From Romanomermis culicivorax (lineage: Eukaryota; Nematoda; Enoplea; Mermithida; Mermithidae), in assembly GCA_963922205.1 (NCBI GenBank), contig CAWUHX010000005.1:558001-622000 (forward strand): 64,000 nucleotides of DNA, read 5' to 3'. Within the stretch, counting starts at the first letter, position 1. Every line of letters starts with the position of its first letter. Positions 11,601 through 22,139 of the stretch are shown here, one piece after another. The translations under genes were made by a program, and so were the position numbers. Under the pieces are notes generated by a model. The model made no database searches. It saw nothing but the letters and a program-made list of their open reading frames with translations, and was not told the DNA's origin.

Positions 11601-14600
11601 TATTAGTGCTATTTTAATCCATAGTAATCAGTGGAACACTAATATTTTTAAGATTATAACCACTAATTATGTTTTTATGATTTTTTTATTATTGTTATCA
11701 TTACTCCCAGATTAATATTAATATACTAAACAATTAATAATTTTTATTAAGATAATAACGATTATTATTACTTTCATGACTTTTTTCATTTTTATCATAC
11801 TTCCAGTTACTAATTATTGTTCGTCGTTTTTCTCAATTATTATTATATCGCTATAATTACTATCAGTTTCACTGTCATTATTGCAACACCAATATCATTA
11901 CGATTATCATTATCAATACTATTTTTATGACTTTATTATTATTATAATTACTTCCAGAATACTATTATATTTACAATTGCTAATAATTATTGTTATTACT
12001 GTTATTATAATTATCACTAATATTATTATAATTATTACCAACTTGAAAATTACATTAATTAGTATTAGCTTATTGATGAAATATTAATTTAATTTAATCC
12101 CTATTATTTTTATTTGTACGACTATGTTTTATTACTGTTATAAATTAGTTTATTATCATAATCAGTAATACAGACTATAGTTATCATTAGTTAAATTTTC
12201 ATCATTAATATTATAATGATTATTACTATTATTGTTGTATTTGCATGACTTTATTTGTATACATTATTTCATTTTCAATATTAAAATCATCATTATTTTT
12301 ATAAATTTTATTCTATTATTTATTATAACTAAAAACTCTTCGAAGATGAGATAAAATTGGAATCAATTTTCTGATTTTGAACTTTTATAATGACAGTACA
12401 ATAAATATTACCGTTATCGTCACTACAATTGATATTAGTTTAATATTATTAGTAATATTAGTAACAAATTATATAATAAGTAAATATATAAATTATATAT
12501 ATATTTAATACTAATTAATATTAGTTTTGCTGAAATTTTAATAACAGCTACCATTATTATATTATTATAATTTAATTATTATTGTTGTCATTACTGATAG
12601 TAATCCTATGATTATGACTAAAATATATGACTAAAATATTATTTAGTATAAATATTTATGGTATTATTCTACTATTATCATTGCTGTCATTATTATTATT
12701 TTATCATTATAAGCAGTAAATTATGGTTAATATTACTTCAATTATCATTAATTATTAACACAATTAGCATTATAATCATAAGGACCATTAATCAATAATT
12801 ATAAATTAGAACTTAATGATCTATGTAATTAAACGTCAGAATTTTAGTTTTTCTCCTTTTTTTCTTTTCTTTCTCTTTTTTTAGTTTCTTTTTCGTCTTT
12901 TTTTCTAGCGCACTCACCTTGATCTAACATTTGATCAATAATTAATCTTAGACGATCGCAATCACCTAATTTTAAACACGTGTATAAATTTCGTACTTGA
13001 TCGTCGGATAATGACGACTTTAAAACAACGTCATTTTTTATGACGTCATCAGATTTATTTACAATTTTTGGTGGACGTTGACTTTGCGCCGAATTGTCAT
13101 CCTTTACACTCTCGGAATCGTCGTTCTTTACACTTTTAATATCGTCGTCGTCGTAATAATTTACATTTTTCTTGGTTTTAATCGGAATTTTAACTTTTTC
13201 TATAACTTTTGGTTCAATAGGATTCTCGATTCTCAAATTTTGTAAGAATTGTTCTTTGGGACCTGAAGAAAAAATGCATGAAGAAGTTTTCAAATTTAAA
13301 TTCTTCTAGCATCAAAAATTGAAATTTTAAAATTTTTTGAACATTTCGAATATTCGAATTTCAAAAATCAAGCTTCAAAGGTTTAAACATTCAAGTCAAG
13401 CTAAAGTTCGAAACATCAAAATTTCAATTTTCAAGTTTCAAACTTTTGAAAATTGAAATTTCAAACTCCAAGTTTCAAACTTTAAATTTCTAAACTTCAA
13501 AATTTCAAACTTTCCATATAGAGATCAAGCTTCATAACTTCAAATCTGAAAAATTAGAACTTGGGAATCTCATCATTACTTCAAAAGTTCAAACATTAAA
13601 CATAAAAAAGGCTCCAACTAGTAAAACTTTACAAGATGCAATTTTTCAAACTTCATGTTCAGACTCTTCAAAGCTCCTAGTTTCAAACTTGTCAAAGCTC
13701 AAGTTTCAAAATTTTCAACTTTTTAAATTTCAAGTTTCAAAACTTTCAAGCTTGAAAATTCCAAACTTTTCAAACTCCAAGTTTCATATTTCAAAATTTT
13801 AAATCTCAACTTTAAAACTCCAAAATTGAAAACTTCAAGTCTCAAATACCAGAATTTCAAACTTCAAAATTTCCAAAGTTGAAATTTAGATATCGCGCTT
13901 GCTTTTCAAGCTTCAAAAAATTAGACTTTTTAAACTTTGAGTTTCAAACTCATAAAATGTCAAACTTCAAGCTTCAAATTTTTCAAACTTCAAAGCTTTA
14001 AATCATAAATTCATGACTTTAAACTTTGAATTTCAAAGTACAAAATTTCGGACATCAAGTTCCAAACTTTTTACAAAAGGGCATCTCCATCTTTTCGAAA
14101 ATTTTAAATTTCAAGTTTCGAGCTTTTTACATCTGGGCATTTTCAACTTTTCAAATTTCGAGTTTCAAGCTTTTCGAACTTTAAATTTCAAACTTCAATA
14201 TTCACATTACAACATTTTGATGTTTTATCCCAAACTTTTCAAACTGCAAGTTTCAAACTTTGAATCTCCAAATTTCAAGTTGCAAACTTCAACTTTCAAA
14301 ATTTCAAATTTTCGATTAAGGCACCAAGCTCAATATGTTCAAATCTCAGAAGTTCAATCTTCAGAATTTCATAAGGGGTTGAAAAGCTCAAACTTCAACA
14401 GTTCAATGATCAAAAGATCAAGCTTCAAAAGTTTAAAACTTCAAACATCAAGAGAAAGTTTCAAAAAATCAAACTTTACAACTCAAAACGTTTAAAACTT
14501 TAAGTTTCAAATTTTAAAATTTTAAAAATTCAAGTTTTAAACCTCTTCAAACCATTCAAACTTAAATTTTCAGATATCCAAATTTTCAAACTTCAAGTAC

Positions 14601-17600
14601 TTGAGAAATTCGAACTTTATAAACTTTTTAATTTAAACTTCAAAACTTTTAAGGTTTCAAGTTTTAAACTTTTGGAACTTGAGAATTATATAACTTTTTA
14701 AACTTCAAATTTCAAACTTATAAGACTTAAAGGTTTCAAATTTTTTGAACTGCAAGTTTTAAACTTCAAAAATTTTAAATTTTAAGTTTTGAAACTCTAA
14801 AAATTGCTACTTTAAGCTTCAAGGATCAAAAACCAAAACTTTTTGAACTCCAAATTTCGAACTTTGAGTTTGAAATTTGAAACTTTCCAAGGTTAAAATT
14901 TCAAATTTCAAGTCCGAAATTCCTAAATAGTAAACTTCGAGTTTCAAACATCAAAATTTCAAACTTTAAGCACTAAATTTCACAAATTTCAAACCAAGTT
15001 TAAAACTTTTCAAACTCCGTGTTTCAAACTTCCGAAACTTCAAGTTACAAACTTCACAAGCTTTTCAAACTTCTAGTTTCAAACTTCCACAATTTCAAGC
15101 TCTAAATTTCGAAATTTTCAAACTTCGAGATTCAAGTTTCGAAAAATCAAACTTTAAGTTTCAGAGTCCAAAATTTCAAACTTCAACCTTCAAACTATTC
15201 AAACTTCAAGTTTCAAATATCGAAATTTTAAACTCAACGTTTCAAACTTTTGGAACTTCAGAATTTCCAATTTTTTAAACTTCAAATTTCAAAGTTTTTA
15301 GACTTGAAAGTTTCAAAGTTCTCGAACTGCAAATTTCAAACTTAGATATATTAAATTTGAAGTCAGAAAGTCAAAATTGGAAACTTCAAGCTTCAAACAT
15401 CAAAACTTCAAACTTTACGCTTTAAATTTCAAATTTTTCAAACTTCAAATTTTAGACTTTTCTGACTTCAAATTTTCAAACTGCAAATTTTGAAACAATC
15501 AAATTAAAACTCCAAAATGGTCAATTTCAAGCATCAAACATTAGAATTCCAAATTTTTCAAATTTCAAACTTCAATATTCCAATTTTTAATTTCTATCTT
15601 CTCAACCTTCTTGTTTCGAACTTGAAAATTTCCGATTTCGAAATTTCTTAAAATTCAAAATTTCAAAGTTTACGTTTCAAACTTCAAAATTTCGAACTTT
15701 GAGTTTAAAACATCAAATGTTAAACTTTTGAAAATTCAAAAACTTGAAACTTTTCAAACTTGAAGGTTTAAGACTTTTTATACTTTAAAATTTTCAAACT
15801 TATCGAAATTTCCTGTTTCAAGCTTCAAATATTTAAACTTCAGATTTCGAACTTTATATTTCTATGTTTAAAATTTATATCTTCAAGCTTTAAATTTCGA
15901 CGTTCTCAAACTTCAAATTACAAGTTCGAAAATTTGAGATTAAAAATTTTTAAGCTTCAAAATTTTGAAACATCGAATTTTGAACTTTTTAAACATGAAA
16001 ATTCAAAGTTGTCAAAGTTGAGAATTCCAAACTTTCAAAACTTCAACTTTCGAACTTTTCAGACTGCAAGTTTTAAGGTTCAAAATTTCAATATTTAAGC
16101 TTCACATTTCAAGCTTTCTCAAACTGCAAGTTTCTAGCTTGAAATTTTTAAACTTTAAAATTTCAAAACTTTGAGTGTCAAACTTCAAAATTTCAAACTT
16201 TTCAAGCTCCAAGTTTCGAATTCGATAATTTTAATCTTTAAACGTTAACTTTCAAAACTTCAAACTTTAAGTTTCAAAACTTCAAACTTTGAGTTTCAAA
16301 TTTAAAAATTTTAAGGTTCTAAAATTTCAAATTTCGTTTTTCGAAGTTCAAATTTCCAAACTTTAAGCTTCAAATTTCACGTTCTAAACTTAATCACCCT
16401 TCAAGCTTCAAATTTTTCAAACTTCAACTCAAAATTTAAAAATTTAAAGCTTTGAAAAAACAAGAATTTTAAGCTTTGAAAAAAGCTTCACAAATTCAAA
16501 ATTAAAGATTCAGCGTTCAAACGTTCAAACTTTCCTTCCAAAATTCGAGTTACATACATACATAAGTTCAAATTTTTTAATATTTCAGAAGTTCAGAATC
16601 TCTTTATAGTTCAAAAGTTCGAAGGCTTAAACTAAAACTTTCAAAAAATAACTTTACATTTTTAAATATCGAAATTTAGAACTCCAGACCTCATGAATAG
16701 AAGTGCCAGTTTACACTTCGAAACTTCGAACCACGAAGGTTAAAGTTCAAAATTTCAGTGTAAAATTTTGATATTAAAAGTTTTAATTTAAAGAATTGAA
16801 ACATAAAAAAACTTTAATGTTATATAATTTCATGGTTTCAACTTGCCAAATTTAGGAAGTTTAAACATCAGTCTACAATTTCAAGAGTTTAAACTTCTAG
16901 AATTTAAAGTTCCCTGAAACCTATAAGCATAACTTTACACTCATTACCGTAATCTTCTTTACAACACTACTTCTTACCGTGTAAAATTATACAACTCAAT
17001 TTTCTATGGATACGTTCCATTTCTTGTAAAGTAGGTTTTTTCGTATTGAACGGTATATTTCTGACGCGCGGATCATTTTTGTCTAATTTGCATAATTTTT
17101 CGTTCAACGACGACGGACTACCGCTGCGGAAAAATAATTTTTTGTAATAGCTCGGGTAACGTAAAAATATCAAATTGGATTTTTGTAAGTTATCCGACCA
17201 TTGTTCTAGTACATCTTCGACGTCCTAGAAGAGGAAAAAAACTAAATTTAGATTACGCACTTTTAGTAGAGTGTAAAGTTGTTTAAAATTGGGCGAAAAT
17301 AACTTTACACCTAGAACTAACATTACTTTACACAACATGTTTTCGTTGTAACGTCTCAGATTGGCCCCCGCGCTTTTGGGTTTATTTTGCGATTGTTTAC
17401 CGTCCCTGGCTGCTTGGGCGCCGCCCTGTTTGGCCCGAACGACGTAGCGGTGTAAAGTTTTATGGGCGACGCATTTTTCCCTGCCGTGCAAAAGAAAACT
17501 TTCGCTTTACGCCAAAAACTTTCACTTTAAACGCTCACTTTTCGAAATAACTAGCCGCGAAATGACCACCAGCTAGGGCGAAAATTGACCAATTAAAATT

Positions 17601-19262
17601 TTGTAAAATTTGATTTAACGAAGAATCGTTCTGAAATTACCAAAAAAAATTTAACAAATTTACATTTTCGTGTAAAGTGACTTTACATCGCCCAAAATAG
17701 CTTTAAAACATGAGAAAACTTGACTATTATCGTGTGAAACGAAAAATGATCGACCGGTCGTATTCAATTTTTGTAAAATTTGACGTTCAGAATTTGAAGA
17801 TTCCTCGTCGTCGGATGAGCAAGATTCTTGGTCTAAAAATGCAAATTTTTTTTCTTTAAAAAGATGCATATACAAGATGTATAAGGTAGCATATTTTTGA
17901 AAATATCGAGTTCGGGTCCAAAATTGTGAAAATATTGGGTCCCGATCGAACAAAATAGTCGGGTAATTCCGGGTTTCGAATCCGGGTACCTGATACATTT
18001 CTAGACCCAGGTCCGGGTTCAACAAAATGGTAGGGTAGGTTCGACTCCGGGTACCTGGGTACTATATCGGGCCCGGATAAGACATGAACGGCAAGAATTT
18101 TCCAGGTGGGAGGGTCCTTGGACCTTTTATCCAGGGGGTAGGGGGGTAGACGAGCGAAAAGAACAAAAAACAGTTTTGCAAGCCTGTTTTCCATACAAAA
18201 TACGCGCAAAAATCATCAGAAAAGCTGTCTTGGAAAAGTTCAGGGGAAGTTTGACGATCTTTTTGGGCCAGGGGGGTGGCCAGGGTCTCATGTAAGAGAG
18301 TTCACCCCCCTACCTACTATGTGCATGTATGGTCCGGATCATACATGTAACGGAGCTCCGAGGTCTGGGGGGGGCGGGGGTTGGAGCACTTTTTTGGGGC
18401 CGGGGGTCAGTAATTCCCAAAATTTTGGGGGGAGGGGTCCCTGAAGGAAAAAAAAAGATTTTTTCCATGAAAAATGTCCGAAAAAACGGTTTAAAAAGTA
18501 GTAATTTTTGTCTAAAAAATGATAAAATATGTACTTATGGAGCGAAGCGCCGAGAAAATTGACGTTTTTGACCATTTTTTGTTCAAAAATTGACATTTTT
18601 CAGTATTTTTCCGACTAAAACTATGGGGGTCCCTAGGGCTACCATATGGCTAGCCATAGGATTGGAAAATCCTGGGGGGGGGGTCGCCCAATGGCTAGCC
18701 ATATGGTCGACGATTCCTGGGGGGGGGGGGGGGTTCTCATAGCACTTCCCCCAATTACATGTATGATTAGCATACCAGAAACGTAATTTTCAAATTCTAA
18801 TTCGGTCAACGGTTCGAAATTGGTTTTTCTAGATTTTTTGATCAAATTGAATTTGTGCCAATCGCTTTGAAAATGTTCGCGCTTGAAAAAAATAAAATTT
18901 AAATTACAGAAAAAAATTAAAATTAGGAAAAGATTTAATATAAATTTTGAAAATTTTACAAATCTTACTTGATCGGACGACGAATCGAAATCCAAAATAT
19001 TACATAAACGACAAGTAAAATTTTGATTTTGATTTGCAATCGTCGTTGTGTTAGAAAATTCCACTTCTTGTTGATTTTCTGAAGCGCCAAAAACGCGAAT
19101 TAATTAATTAATTAATTGACGCAAATTGAAATTTTACTCACGAATATCATCACGTTGATCACCGATAAATAATTTACGACAATTTTTGACCAGATTTTCG
19201 ATTAAAATGCCATTTTCGGCATGAAAAATATTATAAAAATCACGATGGGCCGATTTCACCAT
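5361..19262 (-). CDS. ANKZF1: Vms1/ANKZF1-family peptidyl-tRNA hydrolase of ribosome quality control, whole gene, 10 exons
   Basis: The family releases nascent chains from stalled 60S subunits in ribosome-associated quality control, especially at mitochondria, and binds p97/Cdc48. I place exons (minus strand) at 19262-19142, 19078-18969, 18881-18776, 17832-17687, 17630-17539, 17480-17327, 17224-16978, 13262-12918, 8378-8025 and 5635-5361. All have GT...AG borders and compatible phases, summing to 1950 nt, or 649 residues, close to the usual family length. Domain order: C2H2 finger (C63, C66, H80, H86), VLRF1 release-factor domain with GGAQ at 211-214, acidic linker, ankyrin segment, basic coiled region, VIM motif, C-terminal treble-clef finger. 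All key residues are present, so the gene looks functional. The first ATG (19262) has an in-frame TGA about 50 bases upstream; a further 5' exon is still possible. Confidence 0.92.
5680..7600. repeat. CTACAGTAAGAA tandem array in Vms1/ANKZF1 intron 9
   Basis: About 40-45 degenerate units of roughly 40-45 bp, of the form TCTACAGTAAGAATAG plus GTACCTACTTTTCAAGTC. Near 6640-7080 a longer block (about 180 bp, ending CAGTAAGTTTAGGAACC) is repeated two to three times. CTACAGTA-type repeats are common in Caenorhabditis genomes. The rest of the intron (7600-8023) is unique AT-rich sequence. Confidence 0.85.
8025..8378 (-). CDS. ANKZF1: Vms1/ANKZF1 exon 9: ankyrin repeat
   Basis: Starts after ACTTTATAG; an alternative acceptor about 20 bases upstream would add a few residues. 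It contains [19 protein letters not shown] and [17 protein letters not shown], a recognisable ankyrin repeat with the 'TxLHxxxxxGxxxxVxxLLxxGxDPxxxDxxxRTPY' pattern. It continues as [15 protein letters not shown] and a basic stretch ([11 protein letters not shown]). Ends at AAAAG|GTAAAA in phase 1. Confidence 0.88.
8455..12840. repeat. ATT-rich intron 8 with about five copies of a 530-bp repeat
   Basis: The junction 'TATACTTCTGAACTTATACC' recurs at about 8541, 9055, 9600, 10134 and 10666, spacings of 514, 545, 534 and 532 bp. The copies match closely across the whole unit (for example CCCAAGAAGCCAATTTTCAG). From about 11150 to 12840 only degenerate ATTATTATCATT sequence remains. Small ORFs here are compositional. 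Confidence 0.85.
12918..13262 (-). CDS. ANKZF1: Vms1/ANKZF1 exon 8: acidic linker and first ankyrin-like helix pair
   Basis: Bounded by TTTTTTCTTCAG and CAAG|GTGAGT. About 115 residues: a charged, low-complexity linker ([12 protein letters not shown] and similar), then [27 protein letters not shown], matching the helix pair that opens the ankyrin region in family members. Entry and exit are both phase 1, matching exons 7 and 9. Confidence 0.8.
13290..16920. repeat. TTTCAAACTTCAAG short-period repeat filling intron 7
   Basis: About 3.6 kb of degenerate units of 9-12 bp (TTTCAAACTTCAAGTTTCAAA) with C/G drift. No gene on either strand; the long ORF at 14013-14495 is the repeat read through. Confidence 0.85.
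16978..17832 (-). CDS. ANKZF1: Vms1/ANKZF1 exons 4-7: VLRF1 peptidyl-tRNA hydrolase domain
   Basis: Exon 4 (17832-17687) has an acidic serine-rich linker ([11 protein letters not shown]), then the strand '[19 protein letters not shown]'. Exon 5 (17630-17539) carries [17 protein letters not shown], the core strand and glycine turn. Exon 6 (17480-17327) carries [17 protein letters not shown] and [16 protein letters not shown] supplies the glutamine that acts like the eRF1 GGQ glutamine in this family. Exon 7 (17224-16978) gives [14 protein letters not shown] and [15 protein letters not shown], the C-terminal half of the domain. Introns between these exons are 56-102 nt, in contrast to the kilobase-size introns on either side. 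Confidence 0.92.
17840..18338. repeat. Intron 3 sequence with GGGTACCTGGG repeats and a dispersed repeat
   Basis: At 17910-18070 short direct and inverted copies of TCCGGGTACCTGG occur. At about 18170-18335 a segment (TTTTCCATACAAAATACGCG ... CTACTATGTGCATGTATGG) recurs, diverged, at 63160-63305 on the same strand. Non-coding. Confidence 0.6.
18339..18766 (-). mobile_element. MITE-like element, family A, copy 2
   Basis: Bounded by inverted ends TCATACATGTAA and TTACATGTATGA. Contains the family blocks in reverse order: CTCCGAGGTCTGGG, GCGAAGCGCC, ATGGCTAGCCAT, then a C/G run. Lies in intron 3, immediately downstream of the exon 3 donor. Confidence 0.85.
18776..19262 (-). CDS. ANKZF1: Vms1/ANKZF1 exons 1-3: N-terminus and C2H2 zinc finger
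   Basis: Exon 1 (19262-19142) encodes about 40 residues and ends in phase 1 at C|GTGAGT. Exon 2 (19078-18969, after GCTTCAG) gives the first two zinc ligands in a TCRLC motif. Exon 3 (18881-18776, after TTTTTTCAAG) gives [13 protein letters not shown] with the two histidines (C-x2-C-x13-H-x5-H), the family's N-terminal finger followed by a basic helix. The exon 2/3 intron is only 87 nt. These exons lie between two inverted MITE copies (18339-18766 and 19432-19856); the exon 3 donor is only about 10 bp from one of them. Confidence 0.88.
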
Positions 19263-19431
19263 GGATTTTTTCGACGAGTTTTCTTGAGCAATCGATAAAT
19301 TTAGAAACACTCAAATTTCTTTGAAACCTGGTAAAAAAATTTTAACGCATTTTTTTGCTTGAAAATGGTCCTGGGTGTTTTATTCAACTTTTTCATAACT
19401 TAATCAAACATTTTCAGCGTGAGGGAGGGGA

Positions 19432-19856
19432 CCATACATGTAATTGGGGGGGGGGGGGGGAAGTGCTATGGGAACCCCCCCCCAGAAATAGTCGACCATA
19501 TGGCTAGCCATTGGGCGACCCCCCCCAGGATTTTCCAATCCTATGGCTAGCCATATGGTAGCCCTAGGAACTCCCATAGTTTTAGTCGGAAAAATACTGA
19601 AAAGTGTCAATTTTTGAACAAAAAATGGTCAAAAACGTCAATTTTCTCGGCGCTTCGCGCCATAAGTACATATTTTATCATTTTTAGACAAAAATTACTA
19701 CTTTTTGAACCGTTTTTCCCGGACTTTTTTCATAAAAAAAAATCGAATTTTTTTTCCTTCAGGGACCCCCCCCCCCCAAATTTTGGGAATTACTGACCCC
19801 CGGCCCGAAAAAAGTGCTCCAACCCCCCAGACCTCGGAGCTCCGTTACATGTATGG
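19432..19856 (+). mobile_element. MITE-like element, family A, copy 3
   Basis: Bounded by CCATACATGTAA and TTACATGTATGG. Nearly identical to copy 2 but inverted. Upstream of the Vms1/ANKZF1 first exon, so the pair brackets exons 1-3 and any nearby promoter. Confidence 0.85.
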
Positions 19857-20035
19857 AGGGGACCCTCTCCACATCAGACTTGGTAACGGAATGTTGGATT
19901 CCTCCCTCTCAAAACGAAAAAATTGGACAAGAAAATAGCATCTTTGACTTTTTTATGTAAAAATTTTTGGAATTCTTCAAAATTTTAGGACATTTTTGAG
20001 ACCCCTAAGATTTTGACGAAAATTTTGGGTAAATT

Positions 20036-20480
20036 ACAGATGACGGTGGCCACGCCGAAATTTGTCTGACGCCGGTTTTTGGGGGTTTTCATGATGAAGG
20101 GAAGAAAGAACAAGCGAAATTATGCATGGGAAAAGCGCCAAAGCGAAGTTATGGGAAAAAATTTGCATAAATATTATGCAGTGTGACACCGCCGTAGGGG
20201 TGGCCACTGCCATGACTAGCGAGTAGACATTAATTTTTCCTTTAAAACGCAGCGCTGCTGAGGCTCTTCCAAATGAAGTTGTTTAGTAAAAAATAGTACC
20301 AAGGGTCTTAAAGGAATTCACTCTAATTTTGACCCTGCATAATAATTATGCAAATTTTTTCCCATAACTTTGCTTTGGCGCTTTTCCCATGCATAATTTC
20401 GCTTGTTCTTTCTTCCCTTCATCATGAAAACCCTCAAAAACCGGCGTCAGACAAATTTCGGCGTGGCCACCGTCATCTGT
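20036..20480. mobile_element. Long inverted repeat (foldback MITE), arms about 146 bp
   Basis: The left arm 20036-20181 (CAGATGACGGTGGCCACG ...) and the right arm 20335-20480 (... CGTGGCCACCGTCATCTG) are almost perfectly complementary. The 153-bp spacer includes TTCCAAATGAAGTTGTTTA, which in reverse complement matches the modules at about 22650 and 24590. Confidence 0.88.
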
Positions 20481-21730
20481 AAAAACTCCAAAATTTTAAC
20501 CATTTTCAGACTATTTTGGGTGAAACCTCCATCCAAGATTTTTGGGGAAGAAAAGGAAAAATTTTGAAAATTTTTACGCTTCTAAGCCGACCCATAGCTT
20601 TTCGGCCAAATTTGTGAAAGGTTATGAACAAATTATTGGTTTTAAAATTTTTCGAATGATAAATTTCTAGAAATTACGATTTATGAACACAAAATTTGAA
20701 TCTAATTTTTGAGATATATGATTAAAATGATTATCAGAATGCTTTAAAAAGCTCAGAAACGCTTAAATAAAGGGTTTATGAGCGTTTTCGAGCGAAAAAA
20801 ACAAGGACTTTGAGACGAAAATTTTTTCCACTTGTGGAAAAAAGTTCGTGGAAAAAACAGTGCGGCAAAGTGCCGAAATTTTTTGTATTTTCATCCCCTA
20901 AGGCCTAAGACGACTAAAAATCGAGGAAACTCAATGTTTGACCAGCGCCAATTGGCACGAGTGCTCAAAAATTTCGCGCCATTCCAAATTTTTTTGTGCA
21001 AAAAACCATGTTCTGGCACAAAAATACACTGCTCCGCAGTCCGAAATTGTTTTTTTCCACATTTGCACTGTAATGAGGAAAAAAATTTCTGAAGTCTTTC
21101 CACAAATGTGGAAGAAAAATTTGGGGTTTTCATATTGAAAAGATGCATTTTGATGCATTTTAGGAGGTCCAAATCTCAAAAATTTTTCAACGCTTTGCGC
21201 CGGTTATAACTTTAGTAATCATCATTATTTATTAAGTAGCTCAGGCGCGGCTTTTATCATGTCTACCTTCATTTATCACTTAATCTATAATAGTTTTCAT
21301 CATCTTGAACGTATTATCTCATGTTTTAATTTATAATCTTCAATATTTTATCATAATATTTAATGAAGATTGGCATTTTTTCCTTTTGAGAAAGATCAAT
21401 ACGCCAAGTCTCTATACTTTATGATGCGATTATCTCTTTGCTAACATAAAATCAATTCGAAAGCTTCATGGAAATATCTTTCGGAAATTTATACTCTTCT
21501 TACTCCTATATTTTCGACCAAGTTCATGAGAGTTTACAAATAAATTACAGATTTTAAATTTTTTCAAGTAAAATTCTAGAAATTACGACTCTTGAACACA
21601 AAATTGGAATCTAATTCTTGAAATAAATGTTCGGAAAAGCATCCCAGAATGTCAATAAACCCAAAAAATTTTCCGGCGCAAGCGCCCACGTAAATTCATC
21701 AGCGGAAATCTTAAAATTCGTTACAGCGTT

Positions 21731-21914
21731 GCTACAGTAATAACGAAATGAAAAATATTTCGGATAATTACATATATCTCAACGAAGAAGCAACTAATTT
21801 CGGCGCACAATAGTGAATTTTGCATAATTATCTATTGTCTTCAACATAGCGTTGCGATATTTGAATATCACTTGCGTTTTTTCATTTCAGTATCATGGTT
21901 TACTGTAGCCGAAA
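21731..21914. mobile_element. Small element with inverted CTACAGTAA...AAATGAAAAA ends
   Basis: GCTACAGTAATAACGAAATG at the left and its imperfect reverse complement (CATTTCAGTATCATGGTTTACTGTAGC) at the right. It sits just after Q copy 1, where the second duplication copy has no counterpart, as expected for a later insertion. Confidence 0.5.
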
Positions 21915-22139
21915 ATTTCAAATTAGTCATGATAGCTACGAAACTTGTCAGGGCGGGTTTTCTCATTTGGCATGAATTATTTTACGTCCTACAGAACTCT
22001 ACCACACGAAACTATGATTTTCTGGTCGAAAAAAGAATGCTGATTCTAAATCTAACTTTGTTTTTTGATATATGTAGTCTTTTCAGAGATATCTGTTCCG
22101 GTATACGAACTATTCAACTATCAGCCGAATCGACGTGCG

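Noticed and set aside
14013..14495. 160-codon ORF on the plus strand
   Set aside because: Made entirely of the TTTCAAACTTC repeat; lies in an intron of the opposite-strand gene.
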